Assembly (NCBI GenBank): GCA_028023455.1
Contig: JAQFVV010012423.1
Span: forward strand, 1,056,001 to 1,120,000
DNA length: 64,000 nucleotides
Source: Epiperipatus broadwayi
Taxonomy: Eukaryota; Onychophora; Udeonychophora; Euonychophora; Peripatidae
Direction of reading: 5' to 3'
The notes beneath the pieces were generated by a model that saw only the letters and a list, made by a program, of their open reading frames with translations, ran no database searches and had not been told where the DNA came from. Shown piece by piece: positions 37,239 to 48,255 of this stretch. Position 1 is the first letter of the stretch; the number at the start of each line of letters is the position of its first letter. The position numbers and the translations under genes are program-made.

Positions 37239-38040
37239 ATGGACGGCTGAAGAGTTGTAGTGTGGAGTACATTGAAGCCTGTCCATTAAAGTAGGAGGAT
37301 TTGCTATCTTAATATATATCTGAGCACTTGTATCATATATGTGTAGAGATGGTAATCTGGACCAACTGATGATTGCTGGATTAGCATGAAATACATATAT
37401 TGGTGATTATTTATCTTTTCAACATATATGTGTTCGAGTGTATCAGTGTTATGAGATAGTGTGGAGAGTGGTGGGTCATGTGAAAGTCTGTGCTCATACC
37501 CTGTCTATTACATATATAGACACAGGTATATATAAGCCTGTGTATTTCATCTATTACATATTAGAGATGTCTGCCTATCCCTTGTATATGTATTTAATGG
37601 ATTATGTCCTGTACATGAGGGGTCAGATTGACCTTTAGGTCAACATGGGTGTGACAACAATCTCGGCCTAAGGGTGGCCTTTGAGCGTTCCATCATCAGA
37701 TTTTCAATTGGATGGATGGTTGAAGAGTTGGAGTATGGAGTACATTGAAGCCTGTCCATTAAAGTAGGAGGATTTGCTATCTTAATATATATCTGAGCAC
37801 TTGTAGCATATATGTGTAGAGATGGTAATCTGGACCAACTGATGATTGCTGGTTTAGCATGAAATACGTATATTGGTGATTATTTATCTTTTCGACATAT
37901 GTGTGTTCAGGTGTATCAGTGTTATGAGATAGTGTGGAGAGTGGTGGGTCATGTGAAAGTCTGTGCTCATACCCTGTCTATTACATATATAGACACAGGT
38001 ATATATAAGCCTGCGTATTTCATCTATTATATATATATAT
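37237..38040 (+). repeat. Family A, two near-identical direct copies (473-bp spacing)
   Basis: Unit 1 runs from about 37237 and unit 2 from about 37710. GAAGCCTGTCCATTAAAGTA starts at 37274 and again at 37747. The copies share about 320 bp with only a few differences, so the duplication is young. Landmarks in order are a GGTCAACATGGGTGTGAC leader (before unit 2), TGAAGAGTTG, GTCCATTAAAGT, CTGGACCAACTGATG, TTAGCATGAAATAC, TGTATCAGTG and GAGATAGTGTGGAGAG. No coding frame is shared. Other copies are at 5.75-6.29, 22.3, 36.05, 50.5-50.9, 59.4-59.66 and 61.26-61.62 kb. Confidence 0.85.
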
Positions 38041-40342
38041 AACTTTACATATGTATATTAGTATATGCCTGCAAAAATGTGTTTTTATTTATATGTATAA
38101 TATTAAATGAAATAAATACTATAATCAAAATAATCTAGAATAAACACTATAAAATTTAATATGCCTTTGTAAAATAAAATCTTCATTATAGACAGCTTAC
38201 GACATTTTATACCATCTTAAGTAGCAATTAATTATGATAGTGAAGATGCATTTATCAGTTGAAGTCATGATATTATTACTTATATTGTTAGTGTTGGCAT
38301 ATTTCATCAGTTGAAATAATATTTAAATCAAATTTGGGGTTCTGTGGAAGATAATCTTCTAGTTATAGATTTTTTGGTCGATACTATCGGATTTATTTTG
38401 TATTGTTTATTCTAGAGTATTTTGATATAAAACAATTCTAAATATTTAAAACAATTCTAAATATTTAAAGATTTATTTTTATTTTCCCAAGCTATTCATG
38501 AATATGATACTGCATTGTTTGTTGAAGTGTTAGAAAAACAGACTTTAAAGCTCCATGGATAATTATTCAGTTCTATCACTTTAGTATGTGACTTCCTTAT
38601 AAGCTTTTATGCAATAAGATATTTGGTTATTATTATTATTGAAACCCTGCACAGTTAATAGTAAAGAAGAATATAGTAATTGTTGTGTTTGCCATTTGTT
38701 AGTTTGTGAACTGTTAGAAGATTTGCCATATTTATTTTTTCTTCTAAGAATAGTTGATTTTTATTAACCATTTCATTGGATATCCTAAATCCAAATAATC
38801 TTAAGATTGCTAAAAACATTCAAGTTTGCTAAACCTAGATTTGAACCAGATAATAGGCAAGCAGACTGATGTGTTAACATTGCATTATGAGGCCCTTTAT
38901 TTATATAAAAAATAATTTGATTTCATCTTTTATTAATTAATTCTTAGTTTTCAATTTATTTGATCATGAATGTTATCTCGTTTCATATTCTTTTGGATAA
39001 CAGATCTCATCAAAAGTGTTCAAATTGCTATTTTGTGATATTGTTCTTTTTTAATTAGTCCTAACTTTGCTTGTTCTTTATTACTGTAGTTTAAAATCTA
39101 CATATTAGCATGTTCAGAAAATTCTATTAAGGTTGTAACATCATTTTGGATCACTTGATTTTTTTATTAGAGTTTTTTTTTTGAAATTAAAAATTTTTTT
39201 TATTACCGCAAAAATGCTATGATTTTAATATTTGTTTTTATTTTCTTAATAATCTGGTTTTTAAACCATTATCTTAAATTTAATATTTGCAAATCTAAAG
39301 GTCTTAGTTTTGATTCCCATGCTTGTACTGTCACTGTTTGGGCTAACAACATACAAAGAAATGAGGAGAATATTACCATTTGAAACATTGCATTATATAC
39401 TAATCTGTATAGTATTACTGATAGTTGAATGTATTTGAAAACTTTAAATAAAGTTCACAAATTTTCTCAAAGAATTTAACAATTAATATTAGATGATGGA
39501 AATAGTCCAACATGTAATCAAATTCCAATATCACATCACAAACCTTTAGACAAATAATAATTTGTGATCTGTTCCAAAATATATAATGAATCTATTTTCA
39601 GATTCATGAGAATGTTATTCAGTTATGTTAATGCATTACTGGAAATAAAAAGATCATTAGTTTCATAAATCCCAATTATTTAAGCCATTATTTCTTCTCA
39701 AAAGTCTATATTTCCCAATACCATTTTATTATTTATCCATTTTAACTGTGGATTCCTGTTATTATTGATTACAATTATATTTTGCCTGAAAGTTTTGTTA
39801 CTTTCTTTTTTATTTGCTTGCCTTATTAGTACATAATGTTGTATTTGAGTAATGTTTAATGAATATCCCAAAATTAAATTAATATCAAACATCTATTCAC
39901 ATCATTTTATAACAGTTGATAGTCTTTGAATATAAAAACCCACCTCATTTCTTTGTTATTCATTGCCTAAATTGGTATAGATACCAAATCAAAATTCTTT
40001 TAATCTTATATTACACTTTTTTAATTTTTAAGATGTTATTAATATGTGATATACTTTCATCTTTACCACAAGTTTTTTATTGTTTGTATTCCATGATACA
40101 ATGGTAAATATTTTTGTATCTTTGATTTTTCATTTCCATCATAATAACAACAATGACTAATTATAAAAATGACTTGTACTTTAGACTCATTATATATATA
40201 TATATATAAAGTTGTTGGTTATTTGTGCACTTCTGCAATACTATGTTAAAAGCTTTCTTACTTAAGGAAACCTTTTCTTAACATTATAATGTCATCTTTT
40301 TTTTAATAATATATTTTGTCAATAAAACGATTATAATCAACT
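38041..40342. other. AT-rich DNA, no supported gene
   Basis: Contains a 20-bp direct repeat near 38433-38470 (AAAACAATTCTAAATATTT twice). The tRNA-like fragment at 38838-38898 is annotated separately. Nothing else was recognised. Confidence 0.45.
38838..38898 (-). repeat. tRNA-like fragment
   Basis: Minus strand has CTGGTTCAAATCTAGG (box-B-like) about 40 bases after ATAATGCAATGTTAACAC (box-A-like). Length and layout suggest a tRNA-derived SINE head. Stems are imperfect. Confidence 0.4.
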
Positions 40343-40424
40343 ATTACTAACACATTACTATATTACTTTTACTCAATATAAATATTACTAACACATTACT
40401 ATATCACTTTTACTCACAATAAAT
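40343..40424. repeat. 41-bp tandem duplication
   Basis: ATTACTAACACATTACTATA starts at 40343 and again at 40384. The units differ at a few positions. Confidence 0.85.
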
Positions 40425-41489
40425 ATTAATAATAAAACTATTAAAAAAAGTAAACAACATACAAAAAGGAGAAAGTAAAATGAAATAGAAAAAAAGATAA
40501 AGATAAGAAAAAAGATATATATCTTTTTATGAAGATATATTAGAGGAAGGAGAATAAAGAATATAAATTTTAGTATGAAATTCAATGTATTCAATACACG
40601 AGAAAGATTATTTTAGATGTGGCAGCAAATAATTAAGTTTTAGTGAGATTAACAATATAAAATCATAAAATTGTAACCTGTTATGAAAAACAATAACTTC
40701 AAAATACAACAATCTCTTTCTATCTACTGCTATGTAATTATAATCCATGTACATACTTAAAACAGTAGATAATAGATAATTTTCTTTATTACTCTGATAA
40801 ACATATTCCCACATCTATTTCAATAAATGCACACAGTTGGATATAAATAAAAACAATTTACATATATGTAAACAAACATTTGGTATTCCAAAACAAGGAA
40901 ATAGCTGGGCTAGAGACGATTTCTTATGGTGTCCATGCAGCACATGAAATTTAAAAATTTAAGTTGAGGCCTTTCTAATTATTTTATTTTTTATTTGATA
41001 CTTTTTTTGAAATTGTGGTTAACCGAAAATGTGAATAATGAGACAGTGAATAAGGGGAAAATAATTTCGTGAAATACTGATTTAAAATGTTTTTTTAAAT
41101 AGGTAACAAAAATTTTTTGAAAAAAAAACACAAAATTTTTTGGCATTATATTAATGTAAATATTGAATAATAGTTAATAAAAAATATTACAACAAACTTA
41201 AGATATATATTTGCTAATTCACAGATTTAAAAACAAAACATATTTGAAAAGTATTTTTAAATTTGTTTTATTTTTATAAGTGCATCTCTTATTTCAATTC
41301 TACCATACTGAAACCATCTACCATTGCCAAAAACTCACACTATTTTCTCTTATTCAGCAGGAACTAGTGCTGAAGAAAAATGTTATCAGTATGTTCTTAT
41401 TTTTCAAAAAATAGTTGAAAGATGGTGAATATGGTTATAATAGTACTTTATTAAAAAACGATAATGAAAATAATAGTAAAGAATACATT
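40425..41489. other. AT-rich non-coding DNA
   Basis: No recognised features. It forms the left flank of the inverted RTE copy. Confidence 0.4.
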
Positions 41490-43000
41490 ACATTACATAA
41501 GACATATTCTATAACTTTCCTTGCCGATTCACAATTTATATTGGTTTATATCGTTATTAACTCCTTGTTTAAATACAATTTTATAAAACTGTAGATATTC
41601 AATTTTTTTTAATGAATGAATCATTTACAAATATTTTTATATTCCTTCTTTTTTTCATATATTGTTTTTGTCTTAATAGAAAATTTACTGGTAAATTGTT
41701 GCTGTTTTATATCAACCATCTTAATTGCAGTTCTTAGTAGCTTAGTTATCTTTTCAATGATTTCATTCAAGTCTGAACTATCTTCAAAATGTAAATTCTA
41801 ATGTTTCTGAAAATTAAAAATATTACCTGTTAATATTGTTTTTATAACAATTTGTATCTCTCTAGATTTGCATTAATATGTATTTTATATCTCACAACAA
41901 TCATTTCCTTTAAAAAAACAATCACTTCCAGTGTTGCAAATTTTCTATAGTCAAAATATAATCCTGTCTGCTGTACTTCATTTGGATGCTTCTATATTTT
42001 ATATCTATCAAGATTTTTCTCAAAGAATGAGTTCATAATCCTTTTTTTTCTGTGAAGTCCACAAGTCCCTGTCCTTTCTTATTTTTATTACCATAATCAA
42101 ATTTACCTACATAATTTTCCTCTATTAATCATTTATCAGTTCTAGCACCAAAGTCCCACATAATTTTAAAATATTGTTTTCTCTAATGAAAAGCATTTTG
42201 TACATCCACATAAAAGTCCTCTACTTCTTCATCATAATAGAAAGTTGTTGGGCATAACTTGAATTATCTGTATTTGATAGTTTGCATTAAGTTCAATAAT
42301 CAATTTTGCCATTCTGTTATATATGCCATCAATCTGCAAAATATTATTCTTTCACTTTTTATTTATGATGAATCATATTCCTTTTGTGCTTCCAATATTT
42401 CCACCTTTGGTAAAGTGTATATTTATTTTTTAAATCATCTCTTCACATTTTCTTCTAACTTCACATAGTCTAACAAGGTTTCATTTAATAGCACACAGTT
42501 CTTCCAATTCATGCAATCTTTTTTTTCTTGAAAGTGTTTTGCAGTTGTAAATACATATATTAAATATCACATCAAATGATCTGCACCAGAGATTCTTAGC
42601 ACCTCTCACATTTGGCTGACAACCACTGCATTAGCTAGAAACTTTTCAGCTCCTGAGGTATAAAGACCCTAATTTAGTCATGATTGTAAATACCTATTAA
42701 AAAAAATTCATAAGCACATTTAGTCTATCTTCAAAAAAACAAACTCAATTGATATTTCAGTTAAGAATTATAATGCAACTGAGAAGACCATGGTGTTTCT
42801 TGTTCTTAAATCCAATGAGAAAAGTCATGTCACTCATCATACTGATTGAAGGTGTGTTGGTGAGCAGGTTATCCATGTTTGTTTGCTATATGAATGGCCA
42901 TATAGTAATAACAGCTGCAATGATAAGAACATATAGAGTGGAGATTAGGGGAATTTGCCCTGCTGTTTCTTTAATGCCTCCGAGAGAAATAAAACAGTTT
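41490..43000 (-). pseudogene. RTE LINE copy: inverted 5' half (5' UTR plus endonuclease and early ORF)
   Basis: The reverse complement aligns, in order, to the intact RTE element from about 47285 to 48840. The 5' leader block matching 47290-47500 is at 42760-42990 (for example GACCATGGTGTTTCTTG against AACACCATGGTCTTTCTTCT). The endonuclease start is near 42560 (a relative of GTYNCRSL) and the LCEVRR region near 42470. The segment before the reverse transcriptase is at 41800-41500. Frames are thoroughly broken. It ends next to the forward 3' half (43075-44604), and the two halves together cover one element almost completely. Confidence 0.85.
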
Positions 43001-43074
43001 TTTTTAGTTAACTAAGTCCTAAGTGTAAAATAACACTTGTCCTTGGAAAGAAAGTTATTTCTGCACAAAAAAAG

Positions 43075-44604
43075 ATGAAACATTACTATAAAAGTATGAA
43101 ATATTTTGAGGAATTTATAAAAAAAAGTATATAATACTAAAGAAAATAAAATAAATCCTACAGTCCAAAGTAAATTCTCCATTTGTTATATCTTCTAAAT
43201 TGCCCAGTATTTTAAATGAATAATTGAGCCTTGCAAGTAAATCTATGAAAAAGATGGGAAATGATGAAATTGTGACTGATATCTTAAAAGAATCAGGTTA
43301 AAAAAATAGAAAAATTGTTGGCATAGTTATATACTAAATGCCAGCTTAATAAACAATATATAAGATGATTGGATAAACATAGCAGTAAAATTGGTATTTA
43401 AAAAAATAGTAATAAAGAAGATATTAGAAATTACAGAACTATCAATCTTTTATCAGTTCTATGCAAAATCTTTATCAAGATAATTGCAACTCATCTATAG
43501 TGAAGATTAGATTCTAACCAACCAAAAAAAAAAGATTAAAAAGTGCTTTTAAACACAATGAATCAAATCTAAGTACTGAGTGAAGTTGTAGAAAAAAATA
43601 AATTATGAGTTGTCTGTATACCCTAGATTTGTAGATTGTGAAAAGGCATTTAATTCTACAAGTATTTCTATAGTGATTAAAACATTGACTCATCAAGGTA
43701 TAGACCCAGGATACTGTTATATTCTGAAGAATATTTATCAAAATGTAATAACAATTATTAGATTACATGGTGATACTACGAAAACTAATAGTGAGAAATG
43801 AATACAACAACATGATTAAATTTCTTCAATTTTTTAACAGCAGTTTTTCAAAAAGGATTTTGTGGATTAAAATGGGAAGCTAAAGGAATAAAAGTTAATG
43901 GATATTATTTAAGTCATTTAGGTTTTTCAGATGATGTAGTTATTTTAGCAAATAAGATTTCATAGCTTCAGACAATAGTGCATGAGTTATCAAATGAAAG
44001 TAAAATAGGACTAAAAATAAATGCAAAAAGACTAACATTTGATGGATTTTCTCAGATAAAATAAAGATTGTTAATTATAAATTAGAAGTTAAGCACTAGG
44101 ACATATTACTAATGCAGTTGAAAACATAATGGATGAAATTGGTCATATAACTGAACTTGGATATAGTGTTTTTTGTGGAAATAACTTAATATTAAATGAA
44201 AGTATATCTATGTGTTTGAAAAGTAAGGTTTTTTAATAGATGTGTTTTTCTAGCTCTTACTTATAAATCACAGACTTGGGCACTTAACAAAAAGCAATTT
44301 CAAAACTTTAGACAACTAAATGCATTATGGAGAAATACATGTTAGGAGTAAATAAAATATGAGTAAGAGTACAAACAAATATTACTGATATTAAAGAAAA
44401 AATGTGTAAATTGAGAAAGAGCTTGGACTGTATATATTGATAGAAAAAGACAATAATAGATGAAAAATTGAAGTCTAAAACAGGATCTCACAAGACTGTA
44501 AAAGTCTTAGAAAGATATTACATGTGAGATGGGAAGGATTAAATAAAAAAGTTCTCTATAGGTTGTGGAGAAATTGGATTATGCTGCAGTGAAATGATGA
44601 TGAT
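43075..44604 (+). pseudogene. RTE LINE copy: forward 3' half (reverse transcriptase)
   Basis: Aligns to the intact element from about 48925 to its 3' end. The clearest block is FVDCEKAFNSTSISIVIKTL at about 43626, matching the YEKAFD palm motif, followed by [18 protein letters not shown]. Later parts correspond to the active-site region, where the intact copy's FADD is changed to FSDD (near 43926), and to the C-terminal WAGH-type region. It ends in a short TGATGATGAT tail at about 44595-44604, matching the simple-repeat 3' tail of RTE elements. Many stops and indels. Confidence 0.85.
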
Positions 44605-44689
44605 ATAAAAGCTTTGTAAGTGATTGATAAAAAAAGTAAACAAATGAATTTCAATAATAATAAAAAATTAAAATAATCATTTATATATA
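44605..44689. other. Short spacer between transposons
   Basis: AT-rich, nothing seen. Confidence 0.4.
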
Positions 44690-44912
44690 TTTTTAACATA
44701 TAATAACCACATCCCACTCATTTTACTCTTTAAAACAAAATATATTTATTAATTTTACAGTTTCAACTGTTCCTAGCATTCTTCATCAGATCTTATTATC
44801 TACTAAAACATTCTTTCAAGATTGCTAGGGACAGTCAAAACTGTAAAATTAATAAATATATTTTGCTTTAAAGTGTAAAAAAAAAGTGGAATGTGATTAT
44901 TATATGTTATAT
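44690..44912. mobile_element. Fold-back element with hammerhead-like core
   Basis: Arms of about 95 bp: TTTACTCTTTAAAACAAAAT...GTTCCTAGCATTCTT (from 44692) pairs with AAGATTGCTAGGGAC...ATTTTGCTTTAAAGTG (ending near 44912). On the minus strand the left arm reads CTGATGAAGAATGC...CAGTTGAAACTG (44789-44758), then AATAAA, then TATTTTGTTTTAAAGAG. This is the same order as the other hammerhead-like fold-backs. It lies less than 400 bp from the Penelope-like GIY-YIG element. Confidence 0.75.
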
Positions 44913-45279
44913 ATTAGAAAAGCAAAAATAAAGAAGGAAAGAGGAAGAGAAATTATATATATTTTTATTAGCAATATAAAGAATAGAAAGAATCCACAAT
45001 TGGCTATGCAAATGCATGAGCTTGGATCAAAATTTTAGAATTGTTATTTTTCATATTATTAGATTGAATAATACAAAGAAGTAAAAATTGGTTCTAATAT
45101 ATGTGCCAGATTTGAATTCGAAGTTTTTTTCTTCAAAAGCTATTAAATGATCTATGTGTATGGATTGGGCAATGATTATTTAAGCTTTTAGTAGACAGCT
45201 GTAGAGTAGGATGATGGGAGCTATTTTTAAATACTTTTTTTTTGTTTTTCAGTATAACATAAAATAAATATCAGGAATG

Positions 45280-46305
45280 AATTGTAATTTTTTAATTAAT
45301 GTTAGCACATTTAAACCAGAAAAGGCATACATTAGTTTAAAATATCTTTATTCAAGCTAAGCGCTTTTGATACTTTAAGTATCATAATCACAATTTTGTT
45401 TCATATGTACTTGCTTGTTGTTTATACAATTTATATAAAGTTAAATTTCTTATTTTTATCCAAATTTATGTAAAAGTTGTTAGAGGGGCCATTTTTTTAG
45501 ACAAAGTGATAAACTATATAGACACATACACAAAAGATCTAAAAAATATGGGGTATATCTTCAAGAAAATTAATTTCATGATAGAAAAGTTCTACAACAA
45601 AATAAAGATTCCAGTACAATTCTGCTCCATTGAGAAAAAATATGCCAAAGATGGCTTAGAAATTAGAAAATATATATGCAGGAGAATATATGTTTCTGTT
45701 CACCTCCCTCATTAAACAAATTATCGAACAATTCTAAAGATAAATTAGCTGAGAAAACTGTGCACCAAGTGATCTATAAAATCAGGTGCAGAAATACTAA
45801 TTTCTTAAATGCATATTATGGAGAAACAAGAGTAAACCTGTTCACAAGACTGGCCCAGCACAACTTTTTATATAACAGGGCAAAAAGAAGCAATGAGTCC
45901 TTTTCAACATTATTAGAGCATGAGCTGTCAAGCCATGAATTTGATCTTTCCAAGGTAAATATTGTGTGCACTGAAAGAAATGATAAAAAGAGAAAGCTTA
46001 AGAAGACATTGACTATAGTCAAAGACAATTGCACTATAAATAAAAAAGAAGCCAGCATCTCTGTCTAAAAAATGATTTCTCTAACATCATTTACATAAAT
46101 TTGGATAAAAAATAATAAATTTAACTTTATGTAAATTTTGCAAACAAGTAAATACAAATAAAAACAAAATTATCAAGCTTTATTCATAAAGCTACAATTA
46201 TGTTATCTGGAGTATCAAAAGTGCTTATCTTGAATGAAGATATTTAAAACTAATATAGGCCTTTTCTGTTTTAAATGTATTAATATTTATTAAAAAATTA
46301 CAATT
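45280..46305 (+). mobile_element. Truncated Penelope-like element between inverted ~200-bp arms
   Basis: Left arm 45280-45480 and right arm 46070-46305 are inverted copies. Shared blocks include AATTTTTTAATWA, AGAAAAGGCMTA, TTGATACT and CCAAATTTATGTAAA. The right arm is in sense orientation after the stop codon of the GIY-YIG frame, so the left arm is an inverted copy of the element's 3' end placed before a 5'-truncated body. Inverted or tandem terminal copies are a known habit of Penelope-like elements (pseudo-LTRs). GGAATGAATTG occurs on both sides (45274-45284 and 46344-46354) and may be part of a target duplication, although it overlaps the left arm and lies about 40 bp beyond the right one. 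Confidence 0.75.
45506..46068 (+). pseudogene. Penelope-like element polyprotein fragment, GIY-YIG endonuclease
   Basis: Two overlapping frames. The first (45506-45715, 69 codons) ends in a region that should lead into the endonuclease. The second (45676-46068, 130 codons) holds the GIY-YIG domain: VIY at residues 32-34 followed by KIRC, YYGET at 47-51 (the YIG half), Arg58 and His62 in TRLAQHN, and EHELSSHEFD at about 82-91. The KD and VIYKIRC spacing and the C-terminal lysine-rich end match the endonuclease of Penelope-like retroelements. The reverse transcriptase is missing and the frames are offset, so this is a dead 5'-truncated copy. In the family this domain nicks target DNA for insertion. 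Confidence 0.8.
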
Positions 46306-46995
46306 GTACAGGAAAGAGGTAACAGTGATATTTATTGAATTAAGGAATGAATTGGAATTGCATCTAATTGGTGGAAATTTGTAAAATATTTGAAAAAATA
46401 AGAAAGATTAATAGACTTGAATTAATTACTGTTGGTGTCAATCAAAATATATCAAATGTAATGAACTTTTTTTGTGTTTAGACTCTTTTCAACTATGAAT
46501 TGTTCAAGCTGTCAAACAAAAACTATCGATGATGATCGAGTGCATTGCTTGGTCATAATATTCTATTGCTTAGGTAACACAGGACTTACATGTATATGCA
46601 TATATACATTTGATTATTTTTTACAGTGTTTGCTATTATTTAAAAAAAGTTTAGAAGCTATATTGTAATCAAAACTACAAATAAATATAGAATTACAATA
46701 ATTTACTAAAATTTATGTACAAATTGAAAAAATGTTTTATACGTTCTATTGTTATAAAAATATAAACTTTGTGTAATAAATAGCAATTATTTAAATTTTT
46801 GTCATTTTGTTGATATTCTGTCTTCAAAAAATGAGTGACTTTGAATAAATCATACACAAGATAAATGCTTAGTTTAAATAGTAATATTTTTTTTAAAAAA
46901 ACAACAACATAATATTTCATTAATATAGAAGTTTATATATGTTGTTATAAATTGAACAAAATTGAAAAAGACTTTTTTAAAATGTTTTATCAAAT
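46306..46995. other. AT-rich non-coding DNA
   Basis: No supported features between the Penelope-like fragment and the hairpin at 46996. Confidence 0.4.
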
Positions 46996-47115
46996 TATTT
47001 AAATATTTATTTTTTTAAAGGTAGAGGCAATTTTTTATTTTTTGCATTTTTTGTTTTCAAAAAATGCAAAAAAAAAAAAAATAGCCTCTACCTTTAAAAA
47101 ATAAATATTTAAATA
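46996..47115. repeat. Near-perfect hairpin, ~57-bp arms, tiny loop
   Basis: AAAGGTAGAGGCAATTTTTT at 47017 pairs with AATAGCCTCTACCTTT near 47082-47096, and TGCATTTTTTG/CAAAAAATGCA closes on a loop of about 5 bases. The outer parts TATTTAAATATTTATT also pair. It would fold as a long stem in DNA or RNA. A MITE-like fold-back is the simplest reading. Confidence 0.8.
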
Positions 47116-47284
47116 AAAATGGTGCCTGTTTAATTTTCTTTATGTTTTACAGACATATCAAATTTTCATAGCTTTGGCTTGATTATTGGGAAGGAAGAAC
47201 TTACATATAATACGACATTTACAAAACCCCACATTTAGCCTATATTCTGCCTATCCTTCCTCTGTATATTTAAATGGACATATG
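47116..47284. other. Spacer or outermost 5' part of the RTE element
   Basis: The 5' border of the RTE copy is uncertain. The inverted copy at 41.5-43.0 kb stops aligning near 47285. Confidence 0.35.
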
Positions 47285-47522
47285 GAGGCCTTAAAGGAAC
47301 CGAGCAGGGCAAATTCCTAATGTCCAATCCATTCGTTCTTGTCGTTGCAGCTGTTATTACTATATGTTTATTCATATAGTATACGAACATGGATGGGCTG
47401 CTCACCAACACGCATTAGCCAGCGTGGTGAGTTTATTGGCTTTTTACCTCTGAGTTTAAGATCAAGAAACACCATGGTCTTTCTTCTCAGTACCTGATAA
47501 GGCAGAATGAATGTTTGTGTAA

Positions 47523-48077
47523 ATGATAAAGATTTTTCCCAATTATACAATTATGACAGACAAAAATAAAGCATGGCCCTTAATCCCAGGAGGCTGTAAA
47601 GTCACCAACCAAGGCAGCGGTTGGTGGCCGAAGGCGGAGGGTGCTAAGAATATCCTGGAGGTGGACCCAGGCTGCCATTTGATGATGACTTTTTATTTAG
47701 GTACTTACAACTGCAGATCACTTTCAAGTGAAGGAAGATTGCAAGAATTAGAAGAAGAACTCTCTTATATTAAATGGGATATTATTGGACTTTGTGAAGT
47801 TAGAAGAAAAGGTGAAGAGACAATTGATTTAAAAAGTGGACATATGCTCTATTATAAAGGCACAAATATTGGAAATACAAGTGGAGTAGGATTCATTATA
47901 AATAAAAAGTGGAAGAACAATATTGTGGAGAATGATGGTGTATCAGACAGAGTGGCAAGATTAGTTATACAACTTAATAGCAGATATCAAATGCAGATAA
48001 TTCAGGTTTATGCCCCAACAAGTTCTCACAGTGATGAAGTAGTAGAAGATTTTTATATGGATGTACAAAAGGCTTAA
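47523..48077 (+). pseudogene. RTE ORF, N-terminal part: apurinic-type endonuclease
   Basis: 184 codons from an ATG at 47523 to a TAA at 48075. The real start could be any of several early Met codons. Endonuclease motifs appear in order: GTYNCRSL (residues ~59-66), GLCEVRRKG (~95-103), GVGFIINKKW (~127-136) and IIQVYAPTS (~160-168). After the TAA the same frame stays open through VMGDFNARID, the catalytic Asp/Asn motif, up to 48254, so the stop is a point lesion inside the domain. The enzyme would nick the target to prime reverse transcription. Broken here by nonsense. Confidence 0.85.
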
Positions 48078-48255
48078 GATCAGAGTAAACAACATTTTAA
48101 AATTGTTATGGGAGATTTTAATGCTAGAATTGATAAACAAATGAAAGATGAAAGTATTGTAGGTAATTTTGGTTATGGTAATAGAAATGAGAGAGGACAT
48201 AGACTTGTGGAGTTTGCAGAGAAGGAAAAACTTTATATTATGAATTCTTTTTTTT

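Noticed and set aside
37077-37294. Open frames of alternating Ile and Tyr on both strands
   Set aside because: Produced by the TA dinucleotide array, as are those near 33.1 and 51.1 kb.
42749-43015. Plus-strand 88-codon open frame
   Set aside because: It is the antisense of the RTE 5' leader in the inverted copy.
45816-46058. Minus-strand 80-codon open frame
   Set aside because: Shadow of the GIY-YIG coding frame.
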